From Bacillota bacterium (GTDB lineage: Bacteria; Bacillota; Sulfobacillia; Sulfobacillales; Sulfobacillaceae), in assembly GCA_021820675.1 (NCBI GenBank), contig JAKADI010000098.1, forward strand, positions 1 to 6,545: a DNA stretch of 6,545 nucleotides, in the 5' to 3' direction. The position numbers and the translations under genes were made by a program. Below the pieces are notes generated by a model. The model did no database searches. It was not told the DNA's origin and saw only the letters and a list, made by a program, of their open reading frames with translations. Positions 1 to 6,545 of this stretch are shown here, in pieces (within the stretch, counting starts at the first letter, position 1; every line of letters begins with the position of its first letter).

Positions 1-1898
<1,898 letters not shown>

Positions 1899-1940
1899 CA
1901 GATCTCTTGGGGTTGGGGCCGGTATAGGAAACGGGGACCA

Positions 1941-1969
1941 TTGCTGCAGCCGGTGGCCGATCCTATAAT
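1941..1969 (+). promoter_or_regulatory. Sigma-A-type promoter for the ABC ATPase pair
   Basis: A -35 element TTGCTG (1941-1946) and a perfect -10 element TATAAT (1964-1969) are separated by exactly 17 bases, the optimal spacing. The -35 matches the consensus TTGACA only in its first three bases. Transcription would start near 1976, leaving a leader of about 85 bases before the GTG at 2061. It lies just after the ligA stop, so the ATPase genes need not depend on read-through from ligA. No hairpin followed by a T-run was seen between ligA and this site. Confidence 0.6.
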
Positions 1970-2011
1970 GAATTGCATTGGTTATTTGTCGGATTTGCCA
2001 TGTTAATAGGT

Positions 2012-2024
2012 CGCTATTATAGCG
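2012..2024. promoter_or_regulatory. 13-bp perfect palindrome, possible operator
   Basis: CGCTAT-T-ATAGCG has two 6-base arms around one central base. It sits about 36 bases downstream of the predicted transcription start and 37 bases before the GTG start of the first ATPase gene. It could be a repressor-binding site. It also holds a second -10-like hexamer (TATTAT, 2015-2020), but the nearest -35-like hexamer, TTGCCA (1995-2000), is only 14 bases away, so a second promoter is unlikely. A one-base loop makes it a poor RNA hairpin. The operator role is inferred from symmetry and position alone. Confidence 0.25.
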
Positions 2025-2060
2025 GTTTAGGACCACGTGAGTGGGGAAGGAGCGAACTTT

Positions 2061-3077
2061 GTGCCGCACAGAGTATTGGATGTCCGGAACTTGAGCACCC
2101 ATTTTTTCACCGAGGACGGAGCGGTGAAATCCGTCGACCAAATCAGCTTTTATATTAATGCCGAAGAAACACTTGGCGTCGTTGGGGAGTCAGGGTGTGG
2201 TAAGAGCGTGACATCGCTCTCCATCATGCAATTGATCCCGAGCCCGCCAGGCAAGATTGTCGGGGGAGAAATCCTCTTTCAAGGGGAGAATTTACTCAAG
2301 AAGTCCCAAGACGAGATGCGCAAGATCCGAGGCAACGATATTGCCATGATTTTTCAAGAACCCATGACGTCTTTGAACCCTGTTTATACCATAGGCGACC
2401 AAATTGCGGAGGCCGTGATTCTGCATCAAAAGGTGGACAAGAAAGAAGCATGGAAACGGGCTATAGCCATGCTGCGCGAAGTAGGAATTCCGGCCCCGGA
2501 AAAACGGACGCACGAATATCCTCACCAAATGTCTGGGGGTATGCGGCAGCGGGTCATGATTGCGATGGCGATGTCCTGTAATCCGCAACTATTAATCGCC
2601 GATGAACCGACGACCGCACTGGACGTGACAATTCAAGCGCAGATCCTCGATTTAATGCGCAAGCTGAAACGGGAATTTCATACGGCTATTATGTTGATTA
2701 CGCATGACTTAGGCGTCGTAGCAGAAATGGCCGACCGCGTTGTGGTGATGTATGCCGGAAAAATTGTTGAGGAGAGTGCAACGGCAGAATTGTTCCGGGA
2801 ACCCTTGCATCCCTATACGCAAGGATTATTAGATTCCATTCCCCGTCTGGATCAGTCAATGACGGACAAACTGCATGTCATCGAAGGGACTGTGCCCAAT
2901 CCTTTACATTTGCCTCAAGGGTGTACGTTTGCGCCGCGCTGTCCTAAGGTTATGGACATTTGCCGGGAGAAAGCGCCTATCTTAACGGAGGTTTCAGAGG
3001 GCCGAAAAGTAAGCTGTTGGCTCCATGTCGATCCCCAAGAGCCGAAAGAACCCAATGGCAAGGAGGCGGCTTCATGA
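2061..3077 (+). CDS. oppD: Peptide/nickel-type ABC transporter ATPase, OppD/DppD-like
   Basis: ATP-hydrolysing subunit of an oligopeptide/dipeptide importer, expected on the cytoplasmic face of the membrane with an OppF-type partner. The GTG at 2061 is chosen because AAGGAG (2047-2052) lies 8 bases upstream. An in-frame GTG at 2037 has no good ribosome site and would only add eight residues. The product is 338 residues, normal for OppD/DppD. Visible motifs: Walker A GESGCGKS (42-49), Q-loop Gln99, signature MSGGMRQR (157-164), Walker B LLIADEP (177-183), D-loop ALD, and switch His215 followed by the usual Asp. The C-terminal oligo_HPY-type extension begins at [10 protein letters not shown] (about 249) and has Cys288, 294, 301 and 319, the four-Cys pattern that binds an iron-sulphur cluster in some DppD proteins. 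All catalytic residues are intact. It overlaps the next gene by 4 bases. The substrate (oligopeptide, dipeptide, nickel, sugar) cannot be told from the ATPase, so the symbol is a family label. Confidence 0.93.
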   Translation: MPHRVLDVRNLSTHFFTEDGAVKSVDQISFYINAEETLGVVGESGCGKSVTSLSIMQLIPSPPGKIVGGEILFQGENLLKKSQDEMRKIRGNDIAMIFQEPMTSLNPVYTIGDQIAEAVILHQKVDKKEAWKRAIAMLREVGIPAPEKRTHEYPHQMSGGMRQRVMIAMAMSCNPQLLIADEPTTALDVTIQAQILDLMRKLKREFHTAIMLITHDLGVVAEMADRVVVMYAGKIVEESATAELFREPLHPYTQGLLDSIPRLDQSMTDKLHVIEGTVPNPLHLPQGCTFAPRCPKVMDICREKAPILTEVSEGRKVSCWLHVDPQEPKEPNGKEAAS

Positions 3078-4066
3078 GCGCCGTATTACAAGATCAACAA
3101 GCTAATGATGTGTTAATGGAAGTGCGAAACCTTACAAAATATTTTCCGATTACCGGAGGCCTGCTTTCGCGAGTCGTGGGGCAGGTTAAAGCGGTAGACG
3201 GAGTCAGTTTTGATTTACACCGGGGTGAAACGTTAGGGTTGGTTGGCGAGTCCGGCTGCGGAAAGACGACAACGGGCCGCGCGGTATTGCGTTTGATTGA
3301 GCCGACCTCAGGCACGATTAAATTTGAGGGACGAGACATTACCCATCTCGGAAAGGCGGCTATGCGCTCCCTGCGAAAAGAAATGCAAATTATTTTTCAA
3401 GATCCGTTTGGGTCGCTGAACCCGAGAATGTCCGTCGGCCAGACTATTGAAGAACCCTTAATCATCCACCATGCAGGAAACCGAGGGCAGAGGGAGGAAC
3501 GCGTGCGTAAACTTCTGGATGTTGTCGGACTCGCATCCTATCATACCCGTCGCTATCCCCACGAATTTTCTGGCGGACAACGCCAGCGCATTGGAATTGC
3601 CAGAGCTTTGGCACTCAATCCCAAACTTATCGTGGCAGACGAGCCCGTGTCGGCGCTGGATGTGTCGATTCAATCGCAGATTCTCAATTTACTGGAGGAT
3701 TTGCAACAGGAATTTGGGTTGACGTACCTCTTTATTGCTCATGGGCTTAACGTGGTTCGTCACATTTCCGATCGGGTCGGTGTGATGTACCTCGGGGCGA
3801 TGGTGGAAATCGCGACCTCCGAAGAAATCTATCTTAAGCCGTTGCACCCGTATACGGAGGCGTTGTTCTCAGCCATTCCCATTCCGAATCCCGAGATGAA
3901 ACGGGAGCGGATTATTTTGCAGGGCGACGTTCCCAGTCCGGTCAATCCACCCATGGGATGCCGTTTTCATACCCGCTGTCCGATTGTGCAAGACAAATGT
4001 CGGGTAGAGCGTCCCATTCTAAAAGAATCGGCTCCCGGTCACTGGGTGGCCTGTCATTATCGCTAA
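3074..4066 (+). CDS. oppF: Peptide/nickel-type ABC transporter ATPase, OppF/DppF-like
   Basis: Second ATPase of the importer, predicted to pair with the upstream OppD-like protein. It starts at ATG 3074, inside the ATGA overlap with the previous stop, with AAGGAGG (3060-3066) 7 bases upstream; the open frame reaches further back, but that stretch is a shadow of oppD. The product is 330 residues, the usual OppF/DppF length. The N-terminus has the F-type pattern (KYFPITGG near 22-29, then VKAVDGVSF). Motifs: Walker A GESGCGKT (58-65), Q-loop Gln109, signature FSGGQRQR (165-172), Walker B LIVADEP (185-191), D-loop SALD (193-196), and switch His223. The residue after His223 is Gly, where these ATPases normally carry Asp (IAHGLNVV instead of an HDL-type sequence). 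The C-terminal extension carries Cys296, 302, 309 and 327, with the same spacing (X5, X6, X17) as its partner. No permease or binding-protein gene follows; the next gene lies on the opposite strand, 17 bases beyond the stop. Confidence 0.93.
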   Translation: MSAVLQDQQANDVLMEVRNLTKYFPITGGLLSRVVGQVKAVDGVSFDLHRGETLGLVGESGCGKTTTGRAVLRLIEPTSGTIKFEGRDITHLGKAAMRSLRKEMQIIFQDPFGSLNPRMSVGQTIEEPLIIHHAGNRGQREERVRKLLDVVGLASYHTRRYPHEFSGGQRQRIGIARALALNPKLIVADEPVSALDVSIQSQILNLLEDLQQEFGLTYLFIAHGLNVVRHISDRVGVMYLGAMVEIATSEEIYLKPLHPYTEALFSAIPIPNPEMKRERIILQGDVPSPVNPPMGCRFHTRCPIVQDKCRVERPILKESAPGHWVACHYR

Positions 4067-4072
4067 TCGCTA
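4059..4072. repeat. Tandem 7-bp duplication across the oppF stop
   Basis: ATCGCTA occurs twice back to back (4059-4065 and 4066-4072), spanning the TAA stop of the second ATPase gene. Removing one copy would still leave the frame ending at the same TAA, so the repeat does not affect the protein. It looks like a slippage event in the short gap between two convergent genes. Confidence 0.6.
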
Positions 4073-4083
4073 AGGGCTACCCT

Positions 4084-4461
4084 CTACGTTCTCTTCTGCT
4101 GGCGCTTAGACTTCACGACGGTAAGGCGCGTGAGGGTGACGACATGAGGAGGTGCTGGACTCTTTGACTTCCACCAGGGGACGCTATCCACCCATTTTCC
4201 GGTGGCCCTTACAAATTGGCCGACGTGGAGGTGTGATATCGGCACGACCGATGCCGTGGAGGTATGGATGATTGGGTCGTCAAAGATGATGGAACCCACT
4301 TCAACCTCCACAAACCCTCCATCAAAGCCTTGTCTTATATGGGTAATGGGGCCGGTTTTGGTGACCTCGTATTCACGGATTTTTTGCGGGTAGACTAGCA
4401 GTACGCCGAACACGGCCAATAGGGCAAAAATCACGGACTTTCGTTTGGAAAGCGACCTCAC
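4084..4461 (-). CDS. Small membrane-anchored protein of unknown function
   Basis: I do not recognise the family. The start is GTG (bases 4461-4459 read on the minus strand), preceded by AAAGGAGG (4475-4468) with 6 bases of spacing. This near-ideal ribosome site makes the gene credible despite its size. The product has 125 residues and no cysteine, so it is not a lipoprotein. Layout: a basic N-terminus (MRSLSKRK), one hydrophobic segment (about 9-24) without a clear signal peptidase site, then about 75 residues rich in Val, Ile, Gly and Thr in short alternating stretches (GFVEVEVGSIIF, HVGQFVRATGKW), and a basic tail (about 117-124). This suggests an anchored protein with a small extracytoplasmic beta-barrel, perhaps OB-like; that fold is inferred by eye. 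It is convergent with oppF (17-base gap) and divergent from gatC (203-base gap), so it is probably transcribed alone. It is not CamS, the much longer lipoprotein found after ligA in Bacillus. Confidence 0.75.
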   Translation of the reverse strand: MRSLSKRKSVIFALLAVFGVLLVYPQKIREYEVTKTGPITHIRQGFDGGFVEVEVGSIIFDDPIIHTSTASVVPISHLHVGQFVRATGKWVDSVPWWKSKSPAPPHVVTLTRLTVVKSKRQQKRT

Positions 4462-4497
4462 GGTATTCCTCCTTTGACTCTTTGTGGGTTGAATAAC

Positions 4498-4537
4498 ATT
4501 TTATCAAGTTCATGCGAGAAGACTCTGGCTTATATCA
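4498..4537 (-). promoter_or_regulatory. Candidate extended -10 promoters for the minus-strand gene
   Basis: Read on the minus strand, two extended -10 sequences precede the small membrane protein gene: TGATATAAG (4537-4529) and TGATAAAAT (4506-4498). Both fit TGn followed by a -10 hexamer with one mismatch. Neither has a recognisable -35 at 17 bases (AATGAA and AGAGTC respectively). They would give leaders of about 60 and 30 bases. At least one may be used, but AT-rich intergenic DNA gives such matches by chance. Confidence 0.3.
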
Positions 4538-4563
4538 TTCCCCAAATCTTTTTCATTTTTGGC

Positions 4564-4582
4564 GAGATGAATCGCGATGAAT
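4564..4582. repeat. 9-base direct repeat, 10-bp period, in the divergent region
   Basis: GAGATGAAT (4564-4572) is followed by GCGATGAAT (4574-4582), identical in 8 of 9 positions and offset by 10 bases, about one helical turn. The pair lies between the candidate minus-strand promoters and the gatC promoter, where a regulator could contact the same face of the helix twice. The regulatory role is inferred from spacing and position only. Confidence 0.3.
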
Positions 4583-4631
4583 GGAACAGCAATGCTCAGA
4601 CCCGGACAATATCAAAATGCCGATACGACCA

Positions 4632-4640
4632 TGTTATAAT
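4632..4640 (+). promoter_or_regulatory. Extended -10 promoter for gatCAB
   Basis: TGTTATAAT is a perfect extended -10 (TGnTATAAT, hexamer 4635-4640). The region 17 bases upstream (TCAAAA, 4612-4617) is a poor -35, which is typical when the TG extension is present. Transcription would start near 4647, giving a leader of only about 18 bases that holds little more than the gatC ribosome site GGAGGGG (4652-4658). Such a short leader leaves no room for a T-box or other riboswitch downstream of this start. Confidence 0.6.
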
Positions 4641-4664
4641 TGGTAGGTTATGGAGGGGTGAAAT

Positions 4665-4964
4665 GTGTCTTTATCTGACGAACAAGTCAAACAGGTGGCT
4701 CGCCTGGCTCGCATAAAACTTCGGGCGCGCGATGTTGCTCAAATGACCATTCATTTGGGTGTAGTGCTTGAGTATATGTCTCAACTCAATGCATTAGACA
4801 CGGACAATGTGGAGCCGACTATGCATGTGATACCGTTAACCATGCCGTTACGGGAAGATCAGGTGTGGCCATCACTTCCTGTCGAGGAAGCGTTAAAAAA
4901 CGCCCCCAACCCCCAGAATAATATGTTTGGGGTACCGCGGATCATGGATGGAGGGGACGCGTAA
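4665..4964 (+). CDS. gatC: Asp-tRNA(Asn)/Glu-tRNA(Gln) amidotransferase subunit C
   Basis: Small structural subunit that wraps around and stabilises GatA and GatB in the tRNA-dependent amidotransferase. It starts at GTG 4665 with GGAGGGG (4652-4658) upstream. The 99-residue product matches the family length of about 95-100. Visible family features: an N-terminal helix with VARLARIKL (11-19), the LEYMSQLNALDTDNVEPTMHV-like core (35-55), LREDQV (62-67), NAP (79-81), and FGVPRIMD near the end (88-95). The stop codon directly abuts the gatA GTG with no gap, so the subunits are probably made in a coupled way. Downstream gatA and gatB confirm the identity. Confidence 0.95.
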   Translation: MSLSDEQVKQVARLARIKLRARDVAQMTIHLGVVLEYMSQLNALDTDNVEPTMHVIPLTMPLREDQVWPSLPVEEALKNAPNPQNNMFGVPRIMDGGDA

Positions 4965-6425
4965 GTGGCGATTCATCAACAGGGAGTTAAAGACCTGGTC
5001 TTAGCTATCCGGAAAAAGGAATTGTCGGCACAAGAAGCTGTCAATGGAATCTTTCACCGCATTGACGAAGTAGAATCTCAGGTTCAAGCTTTTTTACATT
5101 TGAACCAGGAATATGCCCAGCAACGAGCCAAAATGATTGATCAGCTGCCAACGGGTGAATTAGAGCGGCTACCTTTGGCTGGGGTTCCGGTTGCGGTTAA
5201 AGACAATATGACGACCACCGCGATGCCAACGACTGCTGCTTCCAAGATTCTCGAAGGCTTTATGGCTCCCTATAACGCGACTGTCGTAGACCGCCTTGAA
5301 GCCGCTGGCGCTATTATTGTCGGTAAAACGAATCTCGATGAATTCGCGATGGGGTCTTCGACGGAACATTCAGCCTATCATGTAACCCGTAACCCGTGGG
5401 ATCTCGAGAGAGTTCCCGGCGGTTCGAGCGGGGGATCGGCGGCAGCGGTCGCCGCCCAGATGGTTCCGGTGGCTCTGGGATCAGACACTGGCGGATCCAT
5501 CCGGCAACCGGCTAGTTATTGCGGGGTTACGGGGTTTAAGCCGACCTATGGACGTGTGTCTCGTTATGGCTTAATCGCCTTTGCTTCGAGTCTTGATCAA
5601 ATAGGCCCGTTGACTCGCAGTGTTGAGGATGCGCGATTAGTGTATGAAGTGATTGCAGGCCATGATCCGAAGGATGCCACGTCTCTTCCACATCCGGGGG
5701 ATCCAGCAGACCGTGATCGCGTCGTCTGGGAAGGGTTGCGAGTTGGCATACCCAAGGAATATGAAGGAGAGGGGATCGACCCGCGGATCCAAGAACGGTA
5801 TCAGACCGTCCTCACAACCCTGGAGAAGGCGGGAGCCCAACTGCAAGAAATTTCCCTTCCCCATACTCACTACGCGATTGCCACGTATTATTTAGTGGCG
5901 CCAGCCGAGGCATCTAGCAATTTATCCCGATTTGACGGCGTCCGTTATGGTTACCGAGCTTCTGGAGGCGATCTCTTGACAATGTACGAGCAGACACGAG
6001 CCGAAGGATTCGGACCGGAAGTATTGCGCCGGATTCTTCTTGGTACCCACGCACTGTCTGCAGGTTATTATGACGCCTATTACTTGAAAGCGCAGAAGGT
6101 GAGAACCCTCATCCGCCAGGATTTTGAGAGGGCCTTTGATCAAGTTGATGTGATATTGACGCCGACAACGCCCGATACAGCCTTCAAATTTGGGGAAAAA
6201 AGTCAAGATCCTCTACAAATGTACTTATCAGACATGTTCACGGTCACAGCGAATTTGGCGGGAATTCCGGGAATATCTACGCCGGCGGGATTAGTCGAGG
6301 ACCTGCCTATGGGTATTCAGTGGCTCGGAGCGGCATTGCAAGAGAAGCGATTGCTCGAGATTGCCCGAGGCTTCGAAGAACTTTGGCCACCGGTGCCCTG
6401 GCCGTCTTTAGGAGGTGACTTATGA
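4965..6425 (+). CDS. gatA: Asp-tRNA(Asn)/Glu-tRNA(Gln) amidotransferase subunit A
   Basis: Amidase-signature glutaminase of GatCAB: it frees ammonia from glutamine (or asparagine) and passes it to GatB for amidation of Glu-tRNA(Gln) or Asp-tRNA(Asn). It starts at GTG 4965, immediately after the gatC stop, with GGAGGGG (4950-4956) 8 bases upstream, the same ribosome site seen before gatC. The product is 486 residues, the normal length. The Ser-cisSer-Lys triad is visible: Lys79 in VAVKDNM, Ser154 in the signature [14 protein letters not shown] (151-164) and Ser178 in [12 protein letters not shown] (172-183). These are the same residue numbers as I recall for Staphylococcus aureus Gat[16 protein letters not shown] (120-134), [12 protein letters not shown] (142-153) and [14 protein letters not shown] (190-203) are also typical. 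The C-terminal half keeps ILTPTTP (397-403). Nothing suggests inactivation. The stop overlaps the gatB start by 4 bases. Confidence 0.97.
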   Translation: MAIHQQGVKDLVLAIRKKELSAQEAVNGIFHRIDEVESQVQAFLHLNQEYAQQRAKMIDQLPTGELERLPLAGVPVAVKDNMTTTAMPTTAASKILEGFMAPYNATVVDRLEAAGAIIVGKTNLDEFAMGSSTEHSAYHVTRNPWDLERVPGGSSGGSAAAVAAQMVPVALGSDTGGSIRQPASYCGVTGFKPTYGRVSRYGLIAFASSLDQIGPLTRSVEDARLVYEVIAGHDPKDATSLPHPGDPADRDRVVWEGLRVGIPKEYEGEGIDPRIQERYQTVLTTLEKAGAQLQEISLPHTHYAIATYYLVAPAEASSNLSRFDGVRYGYRASGGDLLTMYEQTRAEGFGPEVLRRILLGTHALSAGYYDAYYLKAQKVRTLIRQDFERAFDQVDVILTPTTPDTAFKFGEKSQDPLQMYLSDMFTVTANLAGIPGISTPAGLVEDLPMGIQWLGAALQEKRLLEIARGFEELWPPVPWPSLGGDL

Positions 6426-6545
6426 ACAACTACGACGTAATAGTCGGGCTGGAAGTTCACGTAGAACTCAAGACACAATCCAAGCTTTTTTGTCACTGTT
6501 CCACGGCATTCGGAGCGGAACCTAACGCCCATACCTGTCCGGTTT
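6422..6545 (+). CDS. gatB: Asp-tRNA(Asn)/Glu-tRNA(Gln) amidotransferase subunit B, 3' truncated
   Basis: Kinase/amidotransferase subunit that binds the misacylated tRNA, activates its side-chain carboxylate with ATP and completes the transamidation. Only the first 41 codons are in the window. It starts at ATG 6422 within the ATGA overlap with the gatA stop, preceded by AGGAGGTG (6410-6417). The N-terminus contains the family hallmarks: a [19 protein letters not shown] strand (4-18), [11 protein letters not shown] (21-31) with Cys24 and Cys26, and PNAHTCPV (34-41) with Cys39, the start of the FCxC...CPVC cysteine cluster that may bind metal in some GatB proteins. The frame is open to the window end, and the remaining roughly 430 residues lie outside. 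Confidence 0.95.
   Translation, partial: MNNYDVIVGLEVHVELKTQSKLFCHCSTAFGAEPNAHTCPV

Noticed and set aside
2037..2060. Earlier GTG start for the first ATPase
   Set aside because: Only a weak AGGA at poor spacing precedes it, while GTG 2061 has AAGGAG 8 bases upstream and fits the family N-terminus.
2960..3073. Upstream extension of the second ATPase frame beginning at ATG 2960
   Set aside because: It lies wholly inside the coding end of the first ATPase, its translation has no family resemblance, and the ATG at 3074 has an ideal ribosome site.
4037..4051. Hairpin GGTCAC-TGG-GTGGCC near the oppF end as a terminator
   Set aside because: The stem has six pairs including one wobble, lies inside coding sequence and is not followed by a T-run on either strand. 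I see no intrinsic terminator for the convergent genes.
4073..4083. Small inverted repeat AGGG-CTA-CCCT between the convergent genes
   Set aside because: Four base pairs with no T-tract is too weak to call a terminator.
4474..4716. Plus-strand open frame of 80 residues upstream of and overlapping gatC
   Set aside because: It begins right at the minus-strand gene's ribosome site, spans the gatC promoter and runs out of frame into gatC. No ribosome site or domain supports it.

Overview
The window reads as an ordinary housekeeping stretch of a Bacillota (Firmicutes-type) chromosome. The grounds are a gatCAB amidotransferase operon close downstream of ligA (the pcrA-ligA...gatCAB neighbourhood is familiar from Bacillus relatives), strong purine-rich Shine-Dalgarno sites of the AGGAGG type, frequent GTG starts, and sigma-A-like promoters. 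Base composition looks roughly balanced. A deep-branching, moderate-GC Bacillota such as a Sulfobacillus- or Alicyclobacillus-like organism would fit, but this is inference from gene order and style only.

Layout. (1) 1-1898 (+): NAD-dependent DNA ligase LigA, missing about 50 N-terminal residues because the window starts inside it. (2) 1899-2060: a 162-base gap with a good promoter (TTGCTG, 17 bases, TATAAT) and a perfect 13-bp palindrome in the predicted leader. (3) 2061-3077 and 3074-4066 (+): two peptide/nickel-type ABC transporter ATPases (OppD/DppD-like and OppF/DppF-like), translationally coupled by an ATGA overlap. No permease or solute-binding protein gene accompanies them here. (4) 4084-4461 (-): a 125-residue protein of unknown function with one N-terminal membrane anchor, convergent with the ATPase pair and divergent from gatC. 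(5) 4462-4664: a 203-base divergent intergenic region with an extended -10 promoter for gatC, weaker candidates for the minus-strand gene, and a 9-base direct repeat between them. (6) 4665-4964 gatC, 4965-6425 gatA and 6422-6545 gatB (3' truncated), tightly packed and coupled.

How the genes work together. GatC, GatA and GatB form the heterotrimer that converts misacylated Glu-tRNA(Gln) and/or Asp-tRNA(Asn) to the correct amidated tRNA. The two ATPases would form the heterodimeric motor of an oligopeptide/dipeptide importer whose membrane subunits must be encoded elsewhere. LigA is the essential replicative/repair ligase.

I found no mobile element, CRISPR array, RNA gene, toxin-antitoxin pair or frameshifted gene, and no evidence for an undescribed system. 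The items most worth a second look are the small anchored protein, the unpaired ATPase genes, and an unusual Asp-to-Gly replacement after the switch histidine of the second ATPase.
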